Shown here piece by piece: positions 23,422 to 31,745 of a stretch of 33,412 nt of DNA. This stretch comes from Pseudomonadota bacterium (GTDB taxonomy: Bacteria; Pseudomonadota; Gammaproteobacteria; Legionellales; Legionellaceae), in NCBI GenBank assembly GCA_020051095.1, contig JAGVJN010000004.1, positions 1 to 33,412 on the forward strand, read 5' to 3'. The translations under genes were made by a program, and so were the position numbers. Numbering within the stretch: the stretch's first letter is position 1; the number at the start of each line of letters is the position of its first letter. The notes beneath the pieces were generated by a model, which worked only from the letters and a program-made list of their open reading frames with translations, searched no databases and had not been told where the DNA came from.

Positions 23422-25494
23422 TTATTTTGGCTGAAGACTCGTGAATAAACCGCTGTCGAGTCGTTTTTCTTGCTCCTCCACCGCAATATTGCATTGATAA
23501 TCAATGATTTTACCAATATGGATCGCATTGTCGTAAATTCCTCGGCAGGCTTCAAGGGTTCTCAGTGTCCCCGACGGTGTTAATTCGAATCCTAATAAGA
23601 GGCTATTGCTTGGCATAATCAACGCCCGGTAAGGAGTTGGTCGCCAGGTTATTTTAGGGGCAGTCGATAATGCCTTTAAAACCGTATAATTTGAAAGTAA
23701 AAACGCCTTTCCTCCATAACTAATCGTGCATTGATCATCTTGAAAGCTGCCAATTTGCAACCCTTTTTTATAGGTGCCGCGACAGATGCCAAGGCTACCT
23801 TTTGCATTGATGCCTGCCACAAAATAATTATCCACAGGTGGCGAGACAAATTTGAAACCTTGGTCTGCTAGTAAGTCATCGAGGAAAAGGCTCATTTTGT
23901 CTGGAAAGCCATCTGCATTGATGGTTAAAACCTCAAATTGCTGATAAGGGTTCGATAGACTACCTTGCTTTGGTATGACGCAGCCATACGCTTGTTGAGT
24001 ACCGATTTGATAAGAATCATTGATTTTGATACGGCAAATCGATTGCGCTTTCATGGCATTATTATGCCACTCCACACCCATCGAGAATGGAATGGAATTA
24101 TTTGCCGAACCCCACGCTATAATTGAGGGGTTGCCAGTTAAAATTTGATAACCCTTTTCTTTAAACGTTTGAGAGGTGCTAGCGATTAGGCATTGATTGC
24201 CTAAGACGGTGCCAACCAACCAGCCGAAAGGCGAGAGATGAGCTCGGCAAAGATTTTCCACGGGTTTACCATGGCTGGTTGGATTTTGCCACGTGAGTCC
24301 AAGATGTGCGAGTTTCACATCCTGCTGTTCCAACAGGCCTTTTATTTGGGGAAGTGCTCTTTGATAATCCGATTGCTGAAACGATTTGGCATCATACCTA
24401 TCCCGCACTGTGGCACCACTATCGACAAAGCTGGGATAAAATGGATTATTAATCAGCAAGTAACAAAGAATATAGAATATAGCAATAAAGATATTAGCGG
24501 ATTGGATCCACTGCTTTTTTCGCATAATGGGTAAAACAGCGCTAATGCCATAGGATAATCCATATAAAACAAGTATGGCTAATAAGAGTAGCGCATTATT
24601 GATCGGTTTGGCATCGGGGTATAGTCGATAAGCTGTTAAAATAGCAATCAACAGCAGTAAAACACGGTACCCGTTTAAAAATATCCGTAATCCGCTCGAT
24701 TGATACGTTTGCGCTTCACCATCTTGGAAAATTGCATTGAAAAAAATAATACCAAGGATACTTAATGCAACAAAGATTGCAGTGGCTGACTCAGGGGTAT
24801 TTCCCCCATAGGCTGACATGGCAAACAAGAGGAGATAGATGAGGCTGATTACCGCGAGAAAAGGGTACAAATAATAAAAGAGTTTTAAAATAACCAAGCG
24901 GAAATTATCTAAAATGGTTAGATTTTGTCTGGCAATGCCGATACCAATGATATAGAAACAGACGGTTGAGATAATCCAGAAGTGTTGGTTAAGTAATAAA
25001 AAATTCGCCAATGTGGTAAACTTGAAAGCCGAAAATATCGCAGCAGTTAACCAGATTAATAGTTTGGTGATAAAAGCAAATACGCCTGCAATGATTAATA
25101 AAGGGATGGTATTCCAAACAGCATAAAACAAACTCGTATAGCGCACCCGAATTTGGTCATCTAAGTGATAAGCAAAATGAAAGGCGTGGGCAATCATCAT
25201 TGCAAAAGGAAAGCAGATAACAGCAATCATGAGATTGATATTATTCGTGTTTGGCGCATCCGGCCCTAAGAATAAAAAGGGACTGCAGGTAATGGCTGCT
25301 GCTAGAGCACTGGTGAACAGGATGCGAAGTTGATGACGAAAGTCAAAGGCTATTGCAAACAACAGGGCAAAGGAACTTATCCATAGATAAGGATAAATAT
25401 AAGCCACTTTCTGATAGAATAAGCCATCTAAGCCAACGCCTATCAAGAGCCCAAGTAAAACATAGATAAACAGAGATGGTTGTTCTTTTTGCAT
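23422..25494 (-). CDS. DUF4153-like polytopic membrane protein fused to DM9/DUF3421-like repeats
   Basis: 690 aa. Residues ~1-365 hold about ten hydrophobic segments with the look of DUF4153 (SLFYAVWNTIPLLIIAGVFA, LLIWLTAAIFSAF). Residues ~366-690 are soluble and contain four repeats of about 65-75 residues. Each has a G-x-x-(x) strand, a C-R-(G/A/I) element, a Gly-rich turn and a C-x-I strand: LCRAHLSPFG...NQCLIA, ICRIKINDSY...GCVIP, ICRGTYKKG...DQCTISYGGKA, ACRGIYDNA...YQCNIAVEE. That pattern matches DM9/DUF3421 repeats, which bind sugars such as mannose in characterised animal proteins. The repeats probably face the periplasm. ATG start at 25494; no strong ribosome site. It ends 25 nt after the upstream AhpD-like gene's stop, so the two may be co-transcribed. 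Confidence 0.7.
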   Translation of the reverse strand: MQKEQPSLFIYVLLGLLIGVGLDGLFYQKVAYIYPYLWISSFALLFAIAFDFRHQLRILFTSALAAAITCSPFLFLGPDAPNTNNINLMIAVICFPFAMMIAHAFHFAYHLDDQIRVRYTSLFYAVWNTIPLLIIAGVFAFITKLLIWLTAAIFSAFKFTTLANFLLLNQHFWIISTVCFYIIGIGIARQNLTILDNFRLVILKLFYYLYPFLAVISLIYLLLFAMSAYGGNTPESATAIFVALSILGIIFFNAIFQDGEAQTYQSSGLRIFLNGYRVLLLLIAILTAYRLYPDAKPINNALLLLAILVLYGLSYGISAVLPIMRKKQWIQSANIFIAIFYILCYLLINNPFYPSFVDSGATVRDRYDAKSFQQSDYQRALPQIKGLLEQQDVKLAHLGLTWQNPTSHGKPVENLCRAHLSPFGWLVGTVLGNQCLIASTSQTFKEKGYQILTGNPSIIAWGSANNSIPFSMGVEWHNNAMKAQSICRIKINDSYQIGTQQAYGCVIPKQGSLSNPYQQFEVLTINADGFPDKMSLFLDDLLADQGFKFVSPPVDNYFVAGINAKGSLGICRGTYKKGLQIGSFQDDQCTISYGGKAFLLSNYTVLKALSTAPKITWRPTPYRALIMPSNSLLLGFELTPSGTLRTLEACRGIYDNAIHIGKIIDYQCNIAVEEQEKRLDSGLFTSLQPK

Positions 25495-25518
25495 GATGGC
25501 AATGCTTATAGTTAGTTG

Positions 25519-26100
25519 TTAGTTTGATTTGGGTAAGCTATCGTTTTTCAGCGTAGCGCCTTCAGCCATTTTCAGCCGCGTCCAAATATTCATATTTATC
25601 ACAATGCCAGCTATGTCTATTATTTGCTTTTCAGTGTAATACTTTGTTAATTGTTGATGAACTTGGTTGAAGTTTTTAGCAATGCTATTTTTATGTTGTT
25701 TGGTTAACGATTCGGTATATTCCAAGGCAGCCTTTTCAGCATCGGTAAATAAATCGTTAGCCCACCAAGCACTTAATGTGTCGACTTTGGCTTGTGGAAT
25801 TTTCATCGTTCGCACGACATCTTGGTGAGTGTACAAACAATAAACGCAGTGATTAATTTGAGAGACTCTCAAGCGCAATAACTCTGCAAGGATGGGATCA
25901 ACAGTTAAATTTGTTGCTCTGTAACTATAGCTCTCTGAACTATAACGGGCGATTTTCATCAATGGTTGATTTTCAGATAGATCAATTAACCGATTTTCTA
26001 CTTTGACGGGTGATGGGGGCGTGGTTTGTGGTTCGGCTGCGTGGGAGATGAAGGTTGCAAACAGTGAGAAAAGAAGGGTAAATGAATAGATACCTTTCAT
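25519..26100 (-). CDS. Exported AhpD/carboxymuconolactone decarboxylase-like protein
   Basis: 193 aa. A signal peptide of about 21 residues ends ISHAA, so the protein is periplasmic, which is unusual for this mostly cytoplasmic family. The AhpD/CMD core shows ELLRLRVSQINHCVYCLYTH with the redox pair Cys85-Cys88 and His92, and then the family helix WANDLFTDAEKAALEYTESL. Such proteins act as thiol-dependent peroxidases or reductases. Start ATG at 26100 with AAGGA 7 nt upstream; the adjacent ATG at 26103 is possible. Upstream lies an 8-bp inverted repeat (26119-26140) and a TTGACA (26187-26192). The DUF4153-DM9 gene follows after 24 nt. Confidence 0.85.
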   Translation of the reverse strand: MKGIYSFTLLFSLFATFISHAAEPQTTPPSPVKVENRLIDLSENQPLMKIARYSSESYSYRATNLTVDPILAELLRLRVSQINHCVYCLYTHQDVVRTMKIPQAKVDTLSAWWANDLFTDAEKAALEYTESLTKQHKNSIAKNFNQVHQQLTKYYTEKQIIDIAGIVINMNIWTRLKMAEGATLKNDSLPKSN

Positions 26101-26118
26101 CATGGATTCCTTAGTTGG

Positions 26119-26140
26119 GAATAGGGGGGGCGCCCTATTC
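26119..26140 (-). promoter_or_regulatory. Inverted repeat in the AhpD-like gene leader
   Basis: GAATAGGG (26119-26126) and CCCTATTC (26133-26140) form perfect 8-bp arms with a 6-nt GC loop. They sit between a perfect -35 hexamer (TTGACA on the minus strand, 26187-26192; -10 weak) and the ribosome site. It could be an operator or an mRNA hairpin. Confidence 0.4.
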
Positions 26141-26230
26141 ACGATAAGTGGTATTTTTTATCCATGATGATATCCCAAAGAATGAATGTCAACCCATACC
26201 TAGCCGAATAAATGTGACATCCACATGAAC

Positions 26231-26509
26231 TCATCGGTTTGGGCCAAAACCGAGTTGTTCTGGCTCAAAACCCTCATTTTGGTCTTCACCAATACAATTA
26301 CCTAAATAGCCGCCACCTACGATACCAACAGCTAGGCAAAATTTGAATGCAAATGAGAACATGGTGCATAAACTGCCGGGATTCGGATCTCCATTACAAT
26401 AGGCTAAGTAGGCTGGTTCAATCATGGTTTCTTTTAAAAACAAATACGTTGCAACAAACCCAACCATAGAGCCTAAGACGATTTTTGCAGCATCAGTTGA
26501 TTTAGACAT
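26231..26509 (-). CDS. Small two-TM membrane protein of unknown function
   Basis: 92 aa. Start ATG at 26509 (MSKSTDAAK) with AGGAG 6 nt upstream; the frame extends to a TTG at 26650 but without a ribosome site. Two hydrophobic segments (about 9-26, IVLGSMVGFVATYLFL, and 50-70, FSFAFKFCLAVGIVGGGYLG) flank a loop with two Cys (AYCNGDPNPGSLC) that could form a disulfide in the periplasm. The acidic tail ends GFGPNR. Family not recognised. Confidence 0.6.
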   Translation of the reverse strand: MSKSTDAAKIVLGSMVGFVATYLFLKETMIEPAYLAYCNGDPNPGSLCTMFSFAFKFCLAVGIVGGGYLGNCIGEDQNEGFEPEQLGFGPNR

Positions 26510-26616
26510 CCAATACTCCTGAATTTTAAAATGCAATATTGTAAATGAATGTTCAACTATAATCCAATGAATTATTATTTTGTTTTTTTTGTTGAATGAA
26601 TATACCCGTGGATTTT

Positions 26617-26652
26617 CATTGGCATTGGCGAGAATGTTCGCCAATGCCAATG
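26617..26652. terminator. Perfect 15-bp hairpin downstream of the flavodoxin-family gene
   Basis: CATTGGCATTGGCGA (26617-26631) and its exact complement (26638-26652) surround a 6-nt loop, starting 10 nt after the minus-strand stop at 26663. There is no U-tract on the minus strand, so it may be a factor-dependent terminator, an mRNA stabiliser or a repeat. Confidence 0.6.
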
Positions 26653-26662
26653 AATGATGAGA

Positions 26663-27409
26663 TTATCGATATTCAGGATTGGGGAAATCAAAACGGCAGC
26701 CGGCATCCCATCTGGAACGCTGGTTACCATTGGCTGGGATGCCCCCTGCGTCTTTGATAATGCGAGCCAGGTGCATGAGGTTCCAAGTCATAAAGGTAGT
26801 ATTGCGATTGGTAAAATCATTTTGAGGACCTCCCGAGTTTGGATCAAGATAGGAAGGTCCAGGACCTGCTTCGCCAAGCCAAGCTGCATCGGCTTGGGGT
26901 GGAATAACATAGCCTAAATGCTGCAAGGAATAGAGGATATTCATGGAACAATGTTTGGCGCCATCTTCGTTACCGGTGATTAAGCAGCCACCCACTCGAC
27001 CATAGTAGGCATATTGACCATGGGCGTTAAGATCACTGGAGTTGCCATAAAGCCGTTCAATCACTTTGGTGCACACGGATGATTTTTCACCTAGCCAAAT
27101 TGGAGAAGTGATCACGAGAATATCGGAGGCCATAACTTTTTTAAAAATTTGAGGCCAATCATCTTTATCCCAGCCATGCTTGGTCATATCGCCGTAGACG
27201 CCATAGGCGATGTTATAGTCCACAGGGCGAAGCACTTCAACACTCACCCCATTTTTTTCCATAATTGCACGCGATATCTCAATTAAGCCGCTGGTGTGTG
27301 ATAGTTCAGGGCTGCGCTTTAGGGTGCAGTTAAGAAATATGGCCTTGAGATCGGAGTAGTCTGTCGTAGATGCATCGCAAAACTCTTTTTGTTTTTTACT
27401 TAATTCCAT
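26663..27409 (-). CDS. Flavodoxin-family NAD(P)H-dependent FMN reductase-like protein
   Basis: 248 aa with the flavodoxin-like fold: a first strand and phosphate loop in LKAIFLNCTLKRSPELSHTS, a second flavin loop in DILVITSPIWLGEKSSVCTKVIERL, and a GxxGGCLITGNEDGAKH segment. It is likely an FMN-binding quinone or nitro reductase of the cytoplasm, but the substrate is unknown. ATG start with AGGAG 6 nt upstream. It is divergent from the ergothioneine genes, with a ~100-nt gap before the small ORF. Confidence 0.88.
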   Translation of the reverse strand: MELSKKQKEFCDASTTDYSDLKAIFLNCTLKRSPELSHTSGLIEISRAIMEKNGVSVEVLRPVDYNIAYGVYGDMTKHGWDKDDWPQIFKKVMASDILVITSPIWLGEKSSVCTKVIERLYGNSSDLNAHGQYAYYGRVGGCLITGNEDGAKHCSMNILYSLQHLGYVIPPQADAAWLGEAGPGPSYLDPNSGGPQNDFTNRNTTFMTWNLMHLARIIKDAGGIPANGNQRSRWDAGCRFDFPNPEYR

Positions 27410-27507
27410 GTTGTTCTCCTAGAAACCAGTTCTGTCCATAACTCGCTACTAAGGTCTATACTTATACCCAAGAGCAATATTCCCCTGTTATTAAATCATT
27501 TGACTTG

Positions 27508-27630
27508 ATGAAAAGCAATGAGGACTGTGGAGCTACGGTTGATGATATCTTACTGATTTTACAGACTATTGCGAAAAAATTAGGGGCGTGGCATGATGAA
27601 TTGATGCAAATGGATGGCTTTGAATTATGA
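27508..27630 (+). CDS. Possible small protein or gene remnant overlapping egtB
   Basis: A 40-codon frame (ending AKKLGAWHDELMQMDGFEL) whose TGA overlaps the egtB start as ATGA. The same frame stays open back to 27442 without an ATG, reading ATKVYTYTQEQYSPVIKSFD, which looks like genuine protein sequence. There is no clear ribosome site before 27508. It is either a short coupled leader protein or the 3' end of a decayed gene. I do not recognise the sequence. Confidence 0.35.
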   Translation: MKSNEDCGATVDDILLILQTIAKKLGAWHDELMQMDGFEL

Positions 27631-28853
27631 CAAATCATGATAGTGGTGTTGAATTATATTTAAACATCAGAGCGCAGACTGTATCCATTTGCCAACCCTT
27701 GGAAATAGAAGATTATGTTGTCCAACCGGTTGCTGAAGTTAGCCCGCCTAAATGGCATTTGGCCCACACCACCTGGTTTTTCGAAAATTTTATATTGAAT
27801 CAGTATGTTGAAGGGTATCAAAAATTTGACCCTGTCTTTGATGAATTGTTTAACTCCTACTATAAATCCTGTGGGAAGCATTGGCTGCAAGGCCAACGTG
27901 GGATTTTATCAAGGCCGACTGTCAAACAGGTCATGCAGTATCGCGCGCATGTGGATCAACAGATGGTCGACCTCTTAAACTCACAGTGGTGCATGCATCC
28001 TGATCTGCCCATGTTAACAGAAATGGGCCTGCACCATGAACAACAGCATCAAGAGCTATTGTACATGGATATTAAATATGTTTTGGCTGCTAATCCAACC
28101 ATGCCCGTCTACCATAACAAGCCACTTCCAGCAATTGCTGATACCACGTTGGGGTGGGTTGATATGGATGCTGGCCTTTATCAAATTGGTATGGAGAAAA
28201 CAGGATTTGCGTATGATAATGAAAAACCAGCGCATTCCTATTATCTCAATGATTACGTCATTGCTACCCAATTGATTCGGAATGGGGATTATTTAGCATT
28301 TATGGAAGACAAAGGCTATGAAAAGCCTTTGTTATGGTTAAGTGATGGATGGAATTGGGTATTGGAAAATCACATTTCATCCCCTTTGTATTGGCATCGC
28401 CATCAAGGCGAGTGGTTTGAATTTACCTTGCATGGCCCAAAACCCCTCGATTTAAATTCACCCGTCACGCATGTCAGTTATTATGAGGCCAATGCTTTCG
28501 CCAATTGGTATGGCGCAAGGTTGCCAACCGAACAGGAATTAGAAGTCTATTTAACCCATCATCCGGATGATGAGGTTGCCGATAGAAATAGCTATTTTCA
28601 CCCAACGCATTTGGCCGTGAATAAACAACAACTCTGGGCTTGGACGCAAAGCGCTTATGCTCCTTATCCTGGTTACCGGCCTTATGCAGGTGCATTGGGC
28701 GAATACAACGGCAAATTTATGTGCAATCAGCAGGTGTTAAGAGGGAGTTGCTTTGCCACACCCACCTCGCATTATCGTCCCAGCTATCGGAATTTTTATT
28801 TTCCCCATCAAAACTGGATGTTTTCGGGCATATGTTTGGCTAAGGATAAATAA
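27627..28853 (+). CDS. egtB: Ergothioneine biosynthesis sulfoxide synthase EgtB
   Basis: 408 aa. Non-heme iron enzyme that couples hercynine with a thiol (gamma-glutamylcysteine or cysteine) and O2 to form the sulfoxide intermediate of ergothioneine. The N-terminal DinB-like domain has the iron ligands His47 (WHLAHTTWF) and His137/His141 (HHEQQHQE). The C-terminal formylglycine-generating-enzyme-like domain (about 170-408) shows VTHVSYYEANAFANWYGARL, WAWTQSAY, LRGSCFATPTSHYRPSYRNF. The length is usual. The ATG overlaps the upstream small ORF and the stop overlaps egtD (TAATG), so translation is coupled. Ergothioneine protects against oxidative stress, which fits an intracellular lifestyle. 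No egtC or egtE is seen here. Confidence 0.96.
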   Translation: MTNHDSGVELYLNIRAQTVSICQPLEIEDYVVQPVAEVSPPKWHLAHTTWFFENFILNQYVEGYQKFDPVFDELFNSYYKSCGKHWLQGQRGILSRPTVKQVMQYRAHVDQQMVDLLNSQWCMHPDLPMLTEMGLHHEQQHQELLYMDIKYVLAANPTMPVYHNKPLPAIADTTLGWVDMDAGLYQIGMEKTGFAYDNEKPAHSYYLNDYVIATQLIRNGDYLAFMEDKGYEKPLLWLSDGWNWVLENHISSPLYWHRHQGEWFEFTLHGPKPLDLNSPVTHVSYYEANAFANWYGARLPTEQELEVYLTHHPDDEVADRNSYFHPTHLAVNKQQLWAWTQSAYAPYPGYRPYAGALGEYNGKFMCNQQVLRGSCFATPTSHYRPSYRNFYFPHQNWMFSGICLAKDK

Positions 28854-29851
28854 TGGAAATAATTAATTTGTTAAATCAAGCACAAGATGCCGACTCTATT
28901 TTACAAAAGGAATTTGCAAATGATGTGAAGAGGGGGTTATCAGGACATGTGAAAACAATTTCATCGAAATACTTATACGATGATATTGGTTCTCGATTAT
29001 TTAAACGGATAACTGAACTCGATGAGTATTATCTGACTCGCACGGAAATGGCTATTATCCGTTCCATAAAGGATCGGTTACCCATGATTGTTGATAGTTA
29101 TGAGGTGGATATTATTGAGCTGGGAGTTGGTGATGGACAAAAATCCTCCCAAATTATTAAAGCATTTCTTGATTATGGCTGTGACACAACATTTTTCCCC
29201 ATTGATATTTCCTCGGCGGCCTTTGATTTACTCAATGACAATATTGCCATGTTAGACCACTGTTCTATCAAAGCGATTGTGGCGGACTATCAACGAGGCC
29301 TTCATTATTGCAAACGTGTTTCCACTCGAAAAAAGCTCGTTTTATTTTTAGGCTCAAATATTGGCAACTTTACCTCAAGTCAAGCAGTAGAATTTATAAC
29401 CCACATACGTCAAGATTTGAGTCCAGGTGATTTTCTCCTCATCGGTTTTGATTTGAAAAAAGAAATTGATCGATTAATCAAAGCGTATGATGATAGCCAG
29501 GGGGTCACGAGAGACTTTAATTTAAACTTATTAAATCGAATAAACCGCGAATTAGGAGGCGAATTTGATTTAACGGCATTTCAACATTTGGCTGTATATA
29601 ACCCCAGACTCAGTGCTATGGAGTCCCATTTGCTCTCTTTAAAACAGCAGCATGTTCCCATCAAAGCGCTGGATATGGAGGTTGCATTTGATTATTACGA
29701 GCCTATCCACTTAGAATTTTCATTTAAGTTCAATATGATTGATATTCAAAATCTAGCCTCAGCTACCGGTTTTAAATTGGTTCGTAACTTTGTCGACGAT
29801 AATGGCTATTTTAGTGACTCTTTATGGCAAGCCACGGAAGAAAGCGTTTAA
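28853..29851 (+). CDS. egtD: L-histidine N-alpha-methyltransferase EgtD
   Basis: 332 aa. SAM-dependent enzyme that trimethylates histidine to hercynine, the first step of ergothioneine synthesis. Family motifs: KYLYDDIGSRLFKRIT and EYYLTRTE near the N-terminus, SAM motif IIELGVGDGQKS, LVLFLGSNIGNFT, LLIGFDLKKE, and the histidine-binding E-x-S in HLEFSFKF near the C-terminus. All key elements are present. It starts on the last base of the egtB stop codon, forming a two-gene operon that feeds hercynine to EgtB. Confidence 0.96.
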   Translation: MEIINLLNQAQDADSILQKEFANDVKRGLSGHVKTISSKYLYDDIGSRLFKRITELDEYYLTRTEMAIIRSIKDRLPMIVDSYEVDIIELGVGDGQKSSQIIKAFLDYGCDTTFFPIDISSAAFDLLNDNIAMLDHCSIKAIVADYQRGLHYCKRVSTRKKLVLFLGSNIGNFTSSQAVEFITHIRQDLSPGDFLLIGFDLKKEIDRLIKAYDDSQGVTRDFNLNLLNRINRELGGEFDLTAFQHLAVYNPRLSAMESHLLSLKQQHVPIKALDMEVAFDYYEPIHLEFSFKFNMIDIQNLASATGFKLVRNFVDDNGYFSDSLWQATEESV

Positions 29852-29960
29852 AAAATAAGCGTATCTCATGGTCCATATCTAATCATTATTGAATTTATTC
29901 AACCAATTTGATAAGGTCTTTGCAAGCCGCTTAGCGAAAAACTCTTAGGGAGAAGTGACC

Positions 29961-30725
29961 ATGGGTGATGGAAAGACCATTCAACAAAAAATTGATGCAT
30001 TATGCGTTGAATACAATTCAGCCTTTTCACTGGAGACTTTTCTCAATCTCGTTATCTTTGCTGCAAGAAACCTGGGTGTTTTAGATAGCAAAATAAACAC
30101 CGATCCGCTCGAGAAGCTTAAACAGGATTATGAAAAATCTAAATTAGCTCATTCTTTTGGGGAAGTGGATAAATTAAAAAACCTCTTTGGCACGATGGCG
30201 ACGGTGTTTTTTTATCTAAAAAGCGAGTTGGGCGACTTATTATACTATCGGAAATTTATCCACTTGGTAGTGAAATATATTGGCCAGCGCGATCCAAACT
30301 TGGTCGATGAAATGAAAACAGAACAAGTGATTTTTCTGAGTATGGTTTATCAACCGATGCGATGGTATCTTTTTTTGGGGCAACATGAAGCGGATATACA
30401 AAACATCACTGTGCACGCTCATTTTACCGATTACCCTCTCCCGGATTTGCGCACCTTGCGATTCTTTTTACTTGATTTTATTAATGCTCAGTGTTGCCAT
30501 GAGATTCAGTCAATCCTTCATAAGGATGGCAAAGTCATTGACACAGAAACTACAAAAAATAGCGAAATGGCCAATACCAAGGTCGCCGCCCATCTATTAA
30601 CTTGGCTTAATGATAGTAGGGCATCACTGTCAAAAGAGGACTATGACGCAGTCATGTCTGGTCAGCTTGGTGAGGTGAAGGAGCGTTTGCAGCCATTATT
30701 TTCTAAAAGGCTAGGGTTGGGGTAA
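29961..30725 (+). CDS. Helical cytosolic-type protein of unknown function
   Basis: 254 aa. Start ATG at 29961 (MGDGKTIQQK) with GGGAG 8 nt upstream; a GTG at 29955 is also in frame. It has no signal peptide and no transmembrane segment; amphipathic helices run throughout (FLNLVIFAARNLGVL, LYYRKFIHLVVKYIG, LRTLRFFLLDFINAQCC). It may share the general style of the other lineage-specific proteins here but has no PmrA-like box. It lies 109 nt after egtD, so it could be co-transcribed, but a link to ergothioneine is not indicated by its sequence. Confidence 0.6.
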   Translation: MGDGKTIQQKIDALCVEYNSAFSLETFLNLVIFAARNLGVLDSKINTDPLEKLKQDYEKSKLAHSFGEVDKLKNLFGTMATVFFYLKSELGDLLYYRKFIHLVVKYIGQRDPNLVDEMKTEQVIFLSMVYQPMRWYLFLGQHEADIQNITVHAHFTDYPLPDLRTLRFFLLDFINAQCCHEIQSILHKDGKVIDTETTKNSEMANTKVAAHLLTWLNDSRASLSKEDYDAVMSGQLGEVKERLQPLFSKRLGLG

Positions 30726-30735
30726 TCGTAAAAGC

Positions 30736-31584
30736 TTAACGATAGGAGGAATTGCTAACAACGCCTCGTTGCTCGTGGGGTTGATTTTCCGAAGTCAGCC
30801 AATAGTTTCGTTGTGGTTTGAACGGTAATAACAATAATTGATTAAATTGATTATCGGTTGTTTTATCATAAGCCGGAACACCAATGGTGATGGTTTGTTG
30901 AGGAATAGACCGTTTCAACGTTCGATGAAGCCTATCCCAAATACTCAATACCACACCATAATTACTATCGGTTTCTTGTCGATAATTGGAATGATGGATG
31001 CCATGAATTCTCGGTGTAATCAGAAGTAATCCTAATACGGTTTCAAAGCGCTTGGGCAACCGAAGATTGCTGTGATGAAAGAAAGTGCATAGCTGGAAAA
31101 TAAATTCATATAGGATGAGGGTAATTGGCGTCACCCCAAGCAGGATGAGTTGTATTAAGCGAAAGACACTCGAATAAGCTATTTCGCCCCAATGAAAACG
31201 CATGGCGGTGGTGACATCTAAATCTTGGTCCACATGGTGCACATTATGAAAGCGCCAAAGCAGGGGGATTTTATGATTTATTTTGTGCCAATAATAAAAG
31301 GATAGATCCAGCAGTAAAAACCCAACAATTAACGCGAGCCAACTGGGCATCTTTAAAAGATTAATCAGGCCAAAATGGGTTGATTGGCTAAGTGCCATGG
31401 TTGCTTGGACTGTTGGTGCCACTGTGATTTGCACGACGCCAATCACCAAGACAGTCATGAGAATATTTGTGGACAGGCGTTTTATGCCGGGGTGCAACGC
31501 TGTGCGCAAAGGGAAGCGGCGTTCAAGGATAAAAAGCCCCCCATACACACAAACCAGCGCAATCACCATCCAGAATTTATCCAT
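30736..31584 (-). CDS. Sterol desaturase/fatty acid hydroxylase family membrane protein
   Basis: 282 aa with about four transmembrane segments and the conserved histidine clusters that bind a di-iron centre: HKINH, HNVHH, and further HHSN and HGIHHSN downstream. The family oxidises lipid substrates using O2 in the membrane. The bacterial substrate is unknown (fatty acid, carotenoid or sterol-like lipid). Start ATG at 31584 (MDKFWMVIAL); a GTG at 31593 is in frame. It converges closely on the upstream helical protein gene (stops 10 nt apart). Confidence 0.9.
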   Translation of the reverse strand: MDKFWMVIALVCVYGGLFILERRFPLRTALHPGIKRLSTNILMTVLVIGVVQITVAPTVQATMALSQSTHFGLINLLKMPSWLALIVGFLLLDLSFYYWHKINHKIPLLWRFHNVHHVDQDLDVTTAMRFHWGEIAYSSVFRLIQLILLGVTPITLILYEFIFQLCTFFHHSNLRLPKRFETVLGLLLITPRIHGIHHSNYRQETDSNYGVVLSIWDRLHRTLKRSIPQQTITIGVPAYDKTTDNQFNQLLLLPFKPQRNYWLTSENQPHEQRGVVSNSSYR

Positions 31585-31690
31585 ATGCACCACAAATTGC
31601 CAATAACTTATTGAAAAAAACGGTAAACACCGTCCTTTTAAAACTTATTTTACATAAATGTAAAAAAACTTACCACCTATTTCATTTTGT

Positions 31691-31724
31691 CTTAACATTT
31701 CCTTGATATCATAGTGTTAATAAT
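31691..31724 (+). promoter_or_regulatory. PmrA-box-like site plus -10 (copy B)
   Basis: CTTAAC-ATTTC-CTTGAT (31691-31707) fits the YTTAAK-N5-YTTAAK pattern with two mismatches, and the cTTAATatT-N2-cTTAAT form even better (CTTAACATTTCCTTGAT). A -10-like TAATAA/AATAAT begins 10-11 nt later (31718-31724), the same geometry as copy A at 16492-16525. Confidence 0.5.
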
Positions 31725-31745
31725 ACACTTTATAGGTCATTAGCC

